DNA from: Planctomycetota bacterium
GTDB taxonomy: Bacteria > Planctomycetota > Phycisphaerae > WQYP01
Length of the DNA: 5,237 nucleotides
Direction: 5' to 3'
Assembly: GCA_021795535.1 (NCBI GenBank)
Contig: JAJYPG010000134.1
Coordinates: 1-5,237 of the forward strand
A program made the position numbers and the translations under genes. Below the pieces are notes generated by a model. The model was not told where the DNA came from, did no database searches, and worked only from the letters and a program-made list of their open reading frames with translations. Positions 1 through 5,012 of the stretch are shown in pieces. The number at the start of each line of letters is the position of its first letter. The stretch's first letter is position 1.

Positions 1-350
1 GGTTATAACGGTGATCTCTCGGCGCAATGCCTGTCCGGCAATCAGCAGGTCATAGGCCTCGATGGGCCGCCCCTGATTTTCCAGCAGCGACCGAATTACG
101 CCTGCGGACCGAGCATCGTCCGCGTCAAACGGCAAAAGCTCGACAGGGCCGGGAAAAAAGCTTCAAGGCGGTCTTCATTGGCTGGGCGTCGAGCGCTTTT
201 GGCCACGCCATACCATAATTCAAATGCTACCACGGTCGAAACATATATTGTGTTCTTCCGGCCAATCGCCCATGTCACCTTTTCACGAACCGCAATGGGG
301 CGACCATTGAGAATGGCTATGCAGGCATTGGTATCCAGCAGATAATTCAC
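1..350 (-). pseudogene. vapC: VapC-like PIN-domain toxin, frameshifted and cut by the window edge
   Basis: PIN-domain RNases of VapC toxins cleave tRNA or other RNA using a cluster of acidic residues that binds Mg/Mn. Reading from a GTG at 350, the protein begins VNYLLDTNACIAIL, the typical first PIN strand with catalytic Asp6, and continues to VAFELWYGVAKSARRP with the second acidic residue, Glu44. The frame then runs out at a stop near 96. A different frame continues the family sequence: PFDADDARSAG, then EAYDLLIAGQAL with the remaining acidic positions, up to the edge at position 1. The switch falls at or near the A6/G3 run at 151-159, so one base appears lost there. All PIN motifs survive, split over two frames, so this is either a recent pseudogene or a homopolymer sequencing error. 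No Shine-Dalgarno precedes the GTG, and no VapB-like antitoxin is recognisable upstream. The family call is firm; the start is not. Confidence 0.82.
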
Positions 351-448
351 AGATTTGCACAGCGTGGCGGAGCCGCAACCAAAACGGAAAGGTTGGCCCC
401 TGCGATCAGACGATCGCTCCGGCTTGAACTGTCGCCCCAAATCTGAGG

Positions 449-467
449 GTCGGGCGTCTCGCCCGAC
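449..467. repeat. Short GC-rich hairpin, REP-like
   Basis: GTCGGGCG and CGCCCGAC form a perfect 8-bp stem around the 3-nt loop TCT. There is no following T-run, so it is not a classical intrinsic terminator. It lies in noncoding DNA and looks like the short dispersed palindromes common in some environmental bacterial genomes. Only one copy is visible in this window, so the repeat status is inferred. Confidence 0.5.
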
Positions 468-560
468 ATCGTCGCTCCCCATGTCGAGCGAGGCCTTCGT
501 CCCCAGAACATTCATAAAATGCGTTCTCGTCGTTCAGAATCAATTCCATAATCGAGGCAT

Positions 561-587
561 AACTTCTTGTTAAAATAACACCAAGTT
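561..587. promoter_or_regulatory. 27-bp interrupted palindrome, operator-like
   Basis: AACTT (561-565) pairs with AAGTT (583-587), and TGTTA (568-572) pairs with TAACA (576-580). A 2-nt by 2-nt internal mismatch and a 3-nt centre separate the arms. All ten arm pairs are perfect. A two-block symmetric site of this size is typical of a dimeric repressor operator. It sits about 210 bp upstream of the PIN toxin on that gene's strand and about 165 bp upstream of the GGACA dyads, so its target is unclear. It does not match the GGACA-n5-TGTCC motif found elsewhere in the window. Confidence 0.35.
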
Positions 588-640
588 GATCGTTGGTAGT
601 ACAGAATAGAACGATGGAGGGCACGGAAAATAATCGGGGT

Positions 641-649
641 TTATCCACA
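641..649 (+). other. Single perfect DnaA-box match (TTATCCACA)
   Basis: The 9-mer TTATCCACA is the strict consensus DnaA binding site. It stands alone in noncoding DNA, with no second box, AT-rich unwinding region or replication gene nearby. It may be chance or a DnaA-titration or regulatory site. It is not evidence of an origin. Confidence 0.3.
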
Positions 650-752
650 GTGAACGCGACGATGGTTTCGCCGATGACTCCTTGCAGCCGCCCGCAAGCG
701 CCTTTGCCGGTCCCCTGGCCCCCCGTTAAACCGTAATTGTAGCTGCGACAAC

Positions 753-803
753 GGACTGTTAACGTCCGGACAATAACTGTCCGCGTCGGGTGGTACATAT
801 ATT
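753..803 (+). promoter_or_regulatory. Promoter/operator of the Cys-motif gene: two abutting GGAC dyads plus T/A-rich box
   Basis: Two 15-bp dyads abut: GGACTGTTAACGTCC (753-767) and GGACAATAACTGTCC (768-782). The second, with its GCGT tail (to 786), is identical over 19 bp to sequences ahead of the two other main plus-strand genes. Read on the opposite strand, the second dyad matches the first at 12 of 15 positions. After 11 nt comes TACATATATT (794-803), which could serve as a -10 region. No good TTGACA -35 is present, and the dyad occupies that place, as expected for a repressor site or an activator-dependent promoter. Half-site spacing is one helical turn, pointing to a dimeric DNA-binding protein. 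The exact transcription start is unknown. Confidence 0.65.
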
Positions 804-830
804 CCTGTTGGTGGTACATATATTCCTGTT
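789..830 (+). repeat. Perfect tandem duplication of a 21-bp promoter segment
   Basis: The 21-bp unit beginning GGTGGTACATATATT and ending CCTGTT occurs twice with no gap, at 789-809 and 810-830, and the copies are identical. The unit corresponds to the single T/A-rich box that follows the dyad at the ATPase gene. Twenty-one bp is two helical turns, so the second copy lies on the same DNA face as the first. The duplication provides two candidate -10 elements (from 794 and from 815). Confidence 0.9.
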
Positions 831-835
831 GAATG

Positions 836-850
836 TTCGGGTCTACCGAA
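836..850 (+). promoter_or_regulatory. Leader stem-loop abutting the ribosome binding site
   Basis: TTCGG (836-840) and CCGAA (846-850) form a perfect 5-bp stem with the 5-nt loop GTCTA. The purine run GGAAG follows at once, so folding could affect ribosome access. The stem is short, but an equivalent hairpin with a 5-nt loop sits at the same relative place ahead of the two other genes that carry the GGACA dyad. Confidence 0.5.
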
Positions 851-862
851 GGAAGTTCTGTT

Positions 863-1738
863 TTGGCGGGCGATATGAACGTTTTGGACCTTTATATCTG
901 CAGCCATTGCCGCAAGGCTATCAAGACGGTGTCCCACCCGGACCCGCTTTGGCTTCCCTGTCCCGTTGGCTGTCCGGCGGCTTTGTATCACAATTGGCAG
1001 AACCATGGTCCGGCCGATCCGGCTGTTTTACTGTACTTAAGCCGTCTGCCGGTTCCCTCCGCGGGAGATACCGTGCATTCGGCCCAACTGGCACGACACC
1101 TGAAACCTGTGGCACAACAGATTGCGGCGTTTAAGGCCCGAAAAGATCGCCAAAAGAGTAACTGTAAAGACTTTCATGCCGAAATGAAGAAAGAACAATT
1201 TTCCTGGGAGGTTACCTGCATGCAATCGGTTCAAAAACTGTTAATGGAAAATCCTGCCATCATGGAGCATCTGTCTGACCTGCAGCGGGCGGCTGAATCC
1301 ATTCGACAGAAATACCTGAACCGGTACTGGTCCGCGTTACGCCGCGCTTTGGCAACCAGCGGCCTGATCCTGGGCGAAATAGATTTCAACGGCTGGATCA
1401 TGTTCTTTCCAATAACCATCAAGGCCAAGACCACCGCCAAGCATCAATCCAAAGTGATCGCGACAATATGGTGCAACCAACTGGGCGATGAAATATGTAT
1501 CAGTCAGACTTTACCCGGCGATATGGGCGATGCGATCCGGAAAATTCTGGATAGCCAGATGAATCGGGATGAAGGCTGGCGTGCTGCCACTCTGTTGCCA
1601 AGTCCCCATGCAAATAACACGCTGATTCGGCTGGTGCAGCAGCCCGGTGAATTAAAACAAATGGCCGGCGAGGTTGGCAGCATTATCCGCCAATACCTTC
1701 ATCGAGTGAAAACACTGCCAGGGAAAGGGCGGGATTGA
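863..1738 (+). CDS. Unrecognised protein with N-terminal four-Cys zinc-ribbon-like motif
   Basis: I do not recognise the family. With a TTG start at 863 the product is 291 residues. It opens with C13-x2-C16-x16-C33-x3-C37 (CSHCRK, then PLWLPCPVGCP), which looks like a zinc-binding ribbon. Residues about 70-160 are rich in Lys, Arg, Gln and Ala and look mainly helical. The C-terminal part (about 165-291) alternates likely strands (GWIMFFPITIKA, KVIATIWCNQ) with helices (GDAIRKIL, GSIIRQYLHRV). No catalytic signature, signal peptide or membrane segment is evident. The TTG is preferred because AAGGAAG (849-855) lies 7 nt upstream. ATG 875 and ATG 833 are alternatives; the latter has no ribosome binding site and falls before the leader hairpin. 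The gene has its own copy of the shared GGACA operator, which links it to the ATPase and the phosphatase-like gene. Zinc binding is inferred; coding status is secure. Confidence 0.8.
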   Translation: MAGDMNVLDLYICSHCRKAIKTVSHPDPLWLPCPVGCPAALYHNWQNHGPADPAVLLYLSRLPVPSAGDTVHSAQLARHLKPVAQQIAAFKARKDRQKSNCKDFHAEMKKEQFSWEVTCMQSVQKLLMENPAIMEHLSDLQRAAESIRQKYLNRYWSALRRALATSGLILGEIDFNGWIMFFPITIKAKTTAKHQSKVIATIWCNQLGDEICISQTLPGDMGDAIRKILDSQMNRDEGWRAATLLPSPHANNTLIRLVQQPGELKQMAGEVGSIIRQYLHRVKTLPGKGRD

Positions 1739-1798
1739 TGATAGAACACAATTACAATGCACGATGATGCGTACTGACAGGCCCAGGCCTTAACCAGA

Positions 1799-1853
1799 GC
1801 AGGCAAGATGCCTGCGTTACAACGCCCCAACGTGCCGCGGGCATCTTGCCTGC
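1799..1853. repeat. Inverted repeat, 18-bp arms, dispersed-element type
   Basis: GCAGGCAAGATGCCTGCG (1799-1816) and CGCGGGCATCTTGCCTGC (1836-1853) pair at 17 of 18 positions around a 19-nt loop. It would form a strong cruciform or RNA hairpin downstream of the Cys-motif gene and may slow or end transcription, but no T-run follows. The wording of the arms is familiar to me as a dispersed repeat in some environmental bacterial genomes; that part is recollection. Confidence 0.75.
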
Positions 1854-2086
1854 ACACATATTTTCTGACAACTTCGTGGAGAAAATCATCATCTGTCTCG
1901 TCCTGATACAGGTTGTCACTTTTGGCCGCCATGTATTCGCCGCGATTGGCGCCATCGGCGGTTGTTCTGCACGGTTTCCGGGTGCCATGGGATGTCATTT
2001 GAGGCGGGTTGTGATCACTTCAAAACCATTCCGCACAATATATGCACGAATTAACGCGTGGGTTGCCAGCCGCAGTTCCCAAAATG

Positions 2087-2101
2087 CCCCCCCCACCCCC
2101 C
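2087..2101. repeat. C8-A-C6 homopolymeric tract beside the ATPase operator
   Basis: Eight C, one A and six C run directly into the GGACA dyad; the last C is the base before the dyad. Tracts like this are prone to slippage and could vary in length between cells. The complementary strand is G6-T-G8 with another GGG a few bases beyond (complement of 2078-2080), enough G-runs for a possible G-quadruplex. Confidence 0.8.
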
Positions 2102-2137
2102 GGACAATAACTGTCCGCGTGGGGTGGTATATATATT
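2102..2137 (+). promoter_or_regulatory. Promoter/operator of the tandem AAA+ ATPase gene
   Basis: The 19-bp sequence GGACAATAACTGTCCGCGT (2102-2120) is identical to those ahead of the two other main genes. It is followed by GGTGGTATATATATT (2123-2137), close to the duplicated box of the first gene and at the same distance from the dyad. TATATA or TATATT here could act as the -10. There is one dyad and one T/A box only. The gene's ribosome binding site begins about 45 nt further on. Confidence 0.65.
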
Positions 2138-2145
2138 TGTGATTC

Positions 2146-2162
2146 GTTCAGGTGTGCTGAAC
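2146..2162 (+). promoter_or_regulatory. Leader stem-loop of the ATPase mRNA
   Basis: GTTCAG (2146-2151) and CTGAAC (2157-2162) form a perfect 6-bp stem with the 5-nt loop GTGTG. It starts 29 nt after the dyad, close to the spacing at the phosphatase-like gene (28 nt) and at the first gene (32 nt once the 21-bp duplication is discounted). An 18-nt single-stranded stretch separates it from the AAGGAGA ribosome binding site. Confidence 0.5.
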
Positions 2163-2191
2163 AGACGGTTGCTTTGGAGAAAGGAGACATC

Positions 2192-4465
2192 ATGAGTGTA
2201 CCGCAGAAGCAGAAAACGATGGAGCTTTTCCGGCTGCGTGACGATCCGTTTCTTGTCGCTAAAACGCTCAAGTTCACATTGAATTTCCTTCGCGAAGAAA
2301 ATGACCGAATCGAAAACTGCGCTTTTTTTAAATTCATCACTGAAGTGATCGGGCATCGGCCTGCGATAAAGCTTGCTCGCAACTGCGGCAACCTGCGATA
2401 TCTTGATGCACTAACAAAAAAGCAGTTGGCTGCCGACCGCGCAATCTCGCCGCTGAATTTGCTGATGGAACGCTGGAATGAGCCGCGAACCCGCCAGCCA
2501 TTCACAAAGGCCTTGCTGGCCGCGTTGGAGAAAAAACTCGCCGAGGCCGAAAAGCGGGCCGCCGCCGCCACGGCTCACAGCGTCTTTCATCAGCGTTTCC
2601 AGAACATGATCCGTGTTTTCAGCCTTGGTGACCACGAAGCCGATCTGTTTCTGTTGGCCTACATTCGCCATGCTGATATCTGGGAATGGTTAGAAATCAG
2701 CCGCGGCAGACCCGCAGCAGGCCGCTTTGAGTGCGTCCGGCTCATGTGTCAGGCGTTGGGCGTGCCCCTTTCGGTTGGCGGAAAATTTTTATATAAATCA
2801 AGTCGGCTGTTGACCTTGGGCTGCCTTGATGCCGACTTTGATTTCAATTCCGAACTGGAGCCGTTTCTCGTGGGGTTTACCGACGAGCCGCTGGCGTCAA
2901 GGTATTTCGCCCGGCATACCGAGCCGGCGCTGCCATGGGCCATGCACGGTAAATTGGCCGCGCAGCATGGCGAACTGCTCAAGGAACTGATTCGGCGCTG
3001 CGATGCGGCCCGTGGCCTTAACATTCTTCTCTATGGCGAACCGGGCGCCGGTAAAACATCCTTTGCCGTCTCATTAGCAGCCGAGCTTGGGCTGGACCTT
3101 TTCCGCATTCGGGTTCCGGAGGAATGCGATAGCAAGGAAACGGACCGCTTTGCGGCAGTGCGAATCTGCGACAGCCAGGTGAATCATGATCGCAGCATGA
3201 TTTTAATTGATGAAGCTGATGACATGCTGGGTGGTGGAAACGGCCTGGCCAGGATGTTGCTGGGCCGTGAACGAACCAATACCGGCGGCAAGGACACGCT
3301 CAATACCATACTCGATCAACTACAAACACCCTGCATCTGGATTACCAATACCGGCCCCGAAGCGCTGGACCCGTCCTCACGCCGGCGTTTTGATTATTCC
3401 ATTCGTTTCAATCCGCTTTCCCATCAGCAGCGCTGCGAGGTCTGGAAAAACCTTGTCGACCGTTATCAGCTGCAAGCCGCCATCGACGAATCCACCATCG
3501 CACGATTTGCGCGGCGTTTTGGCGTCAGCGCCGGCGGTGTGGATATTGTCCTGCGTAACTTTTCCCGTCTGCTGAGCCAATCACCATCCCCAAGTCGCCC
3601 GGCGGCAGATATTCTTGAGCAATTGCTGATCCCTCATTGTGAACTTCTGGGCATAGACCCGGATGGCAACGCCGCGCGAATCACAGGCGATTACGCGTTG
3701 ACCGGGTTGAATGTGCGCAGCCAAACTCCCCCGCAACGCGTACTGGATGCCGTGCGCCAATTCCGTCAATTTTGGGAGGCCCGCCGGCAATCCAGCGCTC
3801 GCGATGAATCCGAAGTTCCGCCGCTGAACGTGCTGCTTTCCGGACCACCGGGAACGGGAAAAACCGAATTCGTAAAATTCATGGGCCGCGAACTGGATTA
3901 CCCCGTGCGGACCTGCATGGCCTGCGATTTTTTGGATAAATATGTCGGCGGCACCGAGCAGAAAATCCGCCGGGTCTTTCACGCCGCCGAGGCTGATCAC
4001 GCCATTCTGTTCATCGATGAAGCGGATGGGATGCTGCGTTCGCGCCGGTTCGCCGAACGCAGTTGGGAAGTCACGCAAGTCAATGAATTGCTGCACGCCA
4101 TGGAAACCTTTACCGGCGTGCTGGTGTGTGCGACCAATTCGGTTGAAATGCTCGACCCGGCCACAATCCGGCGCTTTACATTCAAGCTGGAATTCGATTT
4201 TCTGGATGCGGCGGGGAAACTGCTTTTTTATGAAAGGATGTTTGCCCAAATCTGTAAGCAGCCGCTGGATGACGCTGGCCGGCGCCGGCTTTCTGCAATC
4301 ACCGATCTTGCCCCCGGCGATTTTCATACCGTGCGGCAGGCAATGTATTACCTTGGCGATGGCGAGAAAGCCTTCACGCATGACGACCTGCTTGCCGCCT
4401 TGGAGCAGGAAGGAAAGGCTAAACGCCAGGGCCGTAGCGGCAACTTCGGTTTCGGGCGTAGGTGA
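2192..4465 (+). CDS. Tandem-domain AAA+ ATPase (SpoVK/COG0464-type)
   Basis: This 757-residue protein has two complete AAA+ modules and should use ATP hydrolysis to remodel or unfold a partner, probably as a cytoplasmic ring. Residues 1 to about 250 form a helical N-terminal region of the sort seen in long bacterial COG0464 ATPases. AAA1 has Walker A GEPGAGKT (282-289), Walker B MILIDEAD (336-343), sensor-1 Asn386 in WITNTG, and an RRRFD arginine-finger region (397-401). AAA2 has GPPGTGKT (551-558), a YVGGTEQKIRRVF pore-side segment, ILFIDEAD (605-612), the family stretch RSWEVTQVNELLHAMETF, sensor-1 Asn649 and RRFT (660-663). Both sites look catalytically competent. There is no signal peptide or membrane segment. 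ATG 2192 is chosen because AAGGAGA (2181-2187) is well spaced; an in-frame TTG at 2174 lies before that site. The gene has its own shared-type promoter. The substrate is unknown. Confidence 0.95.
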   Translation: MSVPQKQKTMELFRLRDDPFLVAKTLKFTLNFLREENDRIENCAFFKFITEVIGHRPAIKLARNCGNLRYLDALTKKQLAADRAISPLNLLMERWNEPRTRQPFTKALLAALEKKLAEAEKRAAAATAHSVFHQRFQNMIRVFSLGDHEADLFLLAYIRHADIWEWLEISRGRPAAGRFECVRLMCQALGVPLSVGGKFLYKSSRLLTLGCLDADFDFNSELEPFLVGFTDEPLASRYFARHTEPALPWAMHGKLAAQHGELLKELIRRCDAARGLNILLYGEPGAGKTSFAVSLAAELGLDLFRIRVPEECDSKETDRFAAVRICDSQVNHDRSMILIDEADDMLGGGNGLARMLLGRERTNTGGKDTLNTILDQLQTPCIWITNTGPEALDPSSRRRFDYSIRFNPLSHQQRCEVWKNLVDRYQLQAAIDESTIARFARRFGVSAGGVDIVLRNFSRLLSQSPSPSRPAADILEQLLIPHCELLGIDPDGNAARITGDYALTGLNVRSQTPPQRVLDAVRQFRQFWEARRQSSARDESEVPPLNVLLSGPPGTGKTEFVKFMGRELDYPVRTCMACDFLDKYVGGTEQKIRRVFHAAEADHAILFIDEADGMLRSRRFAERSWEVTQVNELLHAMETFTGVLVCATNSVEMLDPATIRRFTFKLEFDFLDAAGKLLFYERMFAQICKQPLDDAGRRRLSAITDLAPGDFHTVRQAMYYLGDGEKAFTHDDLLAALEQEGKAKRQGRSGNFGFGRR

Positions 4466-4467
4466 TG

Positions 4468-4497
4468 AATCACCGCGGAGGCGCGAAGAACGCAGAG
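4468..4497. repeat. Probable dispersed intergenic repeat after the ATPase stop
   Basis: Starting three bases after the ATPase stop, the stretch AATCACCGCGGAGGCGCGAA and its continuation (AGAACGCAGAG) resembles a purine-rich sequence scattered through many environmental bacterial genomes. Its minus-strand translation (LCVLRASAVIHHL) is a recurring spurious peptide. Identification is from memory, and only one copy lies in this window. It argues against starting a protein at the overlapping GTG 4462 or ATG 4465. Confidence 0.4.
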
Positions 4498-4572
4498 TTT
4501 ATGGCTCGCGCGATCCCAATGGGCGTTGAGAGCGCACCGCAGAAAAAATGTCAGGTTGAAAGGTGGCCAAAC

Positions 4573-4887
4573 ATGTTGAAGTATTTGCAATTCAAGGATT
4601 TGCCCGCCAGGGTCGTCGCGTTGGTTGGCAGTATCCGCCGGCGGATTCGTCGGCGGATTCTGCATCTGCGTTCCGAAGCGCGGCGTAACTGGTTGTTGCG
4701 GAAACTAATTAGCCGGGTGCGGATAGTATTTTTCCTGCTGCAGATAAGCATCCTGAAAGGCCGCCATCTGCGGATCCAAACGATCTACTCGTTGCAGCTA
4801 ATAATTCTTAATCTGCAAATATGGATTCTCACGAAACGCATAGCTTACAGGCAAAAAATACTTGATAAGCGGGATAATGATAGCTGA
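4573..4887 (+). CDS. Candidate small basic Leu/Ile-rich protein (104 aa)
   Basis: I do not recognise this protein, and it may not be real. ATG 4573 has AAAGGTGG (4559-4566) at 6 nt, a good ribosome binding site. The frame is open further upstream, to 4462, but that part overlaps repeat-like DNA. The product is strongly basic, with IRRRIRRRIL at residues 21-30 and many other Arg/Lys. Residues 51-61 (IVFFLLQISIL) are hydrophobic. Residues 69-87 (IQTIYSLQLIILNLQIWIL) form a 19-residue hydrophobic segment bounded by Arg and Lys that could insert in or lie on a membrane. The Leu/Gln/Ile pattern recurs every 7 to 10 residues. It lies 107 nt after the ATPase stop with no separate GGACA operator, so it could share the ATPase transcript. 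An in-frame 12-nt repeat near its start encodes the Arg-rich part. Alternative: a noncoding spacer with a chance open frame. Confidence 0.4.
   Translation: MLKYLQFKDLPARVVALVGSIRRRIRRRILHLRSEARRNWLLRKLISRVRIVFFLLQISILKGRHLRIQTIYSLQLIILNLQIWILTKRIAYRQKILDKRDNDS
4639..4662 (+). repeat. Short tandem repeat, two 12-nt units
   Basis: CGGCGGATTCGT is followed directly by CGGCGGATTCTG, identical for the first ten bases. Twelve nt keeps the reading frame of the small basic ORF and accounts for the repeated IRRR residues. It may be a slippage-born duplication. Confidence 0.6.
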
Positions 4888-4920
4888 GGCATATAAAAAT
4901 ATATTGCGCGGCAGCGGCAA

Positions 4921-4952
4921 GGACAATAACTGTCCGCGTCAGTGGGTAATAT
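4921..4952 (+). promoter_or_regulatory. Promoter/operator of the phosphatase-like gene
   Basis: GGACAATAACTGTCCGCGT (4921-4939) is the third exact copy of the 19-bp sequence, again on the strand of the downstream gene. The next base is C, as in the first copy. The following box is diverged (GTGGGTAATATG), but TAATAT (4947-4952) begins 11 nt after the dyad, the same offset as TACATA and TATATA at the other two genes, and fits a -10 element. There is no second dyad and no duplication of the box. Confidence 0.62.
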
Positions 4953-4963
4953 GAAACCTGACC

Positions 4964-4986
4964 GGTGCAGCCTCGGCGGCTGCACC
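4964..4986 (+). promoter_or_regulatory. Strong leader stem-loop upstream of the phosphatase-like gene
   Basis: GGTGCAGCC (4964-4972) and GGCTGCACC (4978-4986) form a perfect 9-bp GC-rich stem with the 5-nt loop TCGGC. It is the strongest of the three leader hairpins. AAAGGAG (4987-4993) follows directly, and the likely functional site AAAGGAAA lies a little further, just before ATG 5013. No T-run follows, so it is not a terminator. If TAATAT is the -10, transcription would begin only a few nucleotides before the stem. Confidence 0.65.
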
Positions 4987-5012
4987 AAAGGAGATTTTGA
5001 GAAAGGAAATTT

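Larger units (their letters stand above)
351..752. other. Gene-poor stretch between the toxin fragment and the first operator
   Basis: No ORF here has a ribosome binding site, a family motif and plausible composition together. Open frames cross it on both strands, for example the minus-strand extension upstream of the PIN start, but their translations look like read-through of repeats. The part nearest the toxin (about 351-490) resembles dispersed intergenic repeat sequence. The rest holds an interrupted palindrome (561-587) and one DnaA box (641-649), listed separately. An antitoxin gene would be expected at about 351-600 on the minus strand for a VapBC pair, and I cannot see one. Confidence 0.6.
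1739..2101. other. Gene-poor spacer between the Cys-motif gene and the ATPase promoter
   Basis: No gene is supportable. A minus-strand frame gives MAAKSDNLYQDETDDDFLHEV from an ATG at 1932, which looks weakly protein-like. It lacks a ribosome binding site, soon runs into the inverted repeat at 1799-1853 and ends inside the upstream gene. It could be a gene remnant. No hairpin followed by a T-run is seen after the upstream stop codon, so no intrinsic terminator is called. Confidence 0.5.

Noticed and set aside
641..649. Replication origin suggested by the DnaA box
   Set aside because: There is a single box only, with no cluster, no AT-rich unwinding element and no replication gene in the window.
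406..819. Minus-strand frame as a possible antitoxin or regulator
   Set aside because: It runs through the promoter repeats, the DnaA box and the hairpin, shows no VapB or HTH-like motif, and shares no sensible start with the toxin.
789..830. Sigma-54 promoter (GG-n10-GC) in the GGTGGTACATATATTCC unit
   Set aside because: The GG is followed after ten bases by CC rather than GC, and the ATPase copy does not fit either. A sigma-70-like -10 fits all three sites better.
1699..1998. Minus-strand frame with MAAKSDNLYQDETDDDFLHEV
   Set aside because: It has no ribosome binding site, reads through the inverted repeat at 1799-1853 and ends inside the upstream gene. At best it is a remnant.
3581..4381. 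Long minus-strand frame of 266 codons opposite the ATPase
   Set aside because: It is the antisense shadow of the second AAA+ module, whose motifs are unmistakable on the plus strand.
768..4939. CRISPR-like array
   Set aside because: There are only three copies, separated by more than 1 kb and by genes; there are no spacers.
753..4952. Integron cassette array, with the repeated elements as attC sites
   Set aside because: The repeats lie before the genes near promoters, and lack the RYYYAAC/GTTRRRY core pairs and the long attC fold. No integrase is seen.
4964..4986. Intrinsic terminator
   Set aside because: The stem is strong but is followed by AAAGGAG and a start codon rather than a T-run, and it lies downstream of a promoter.
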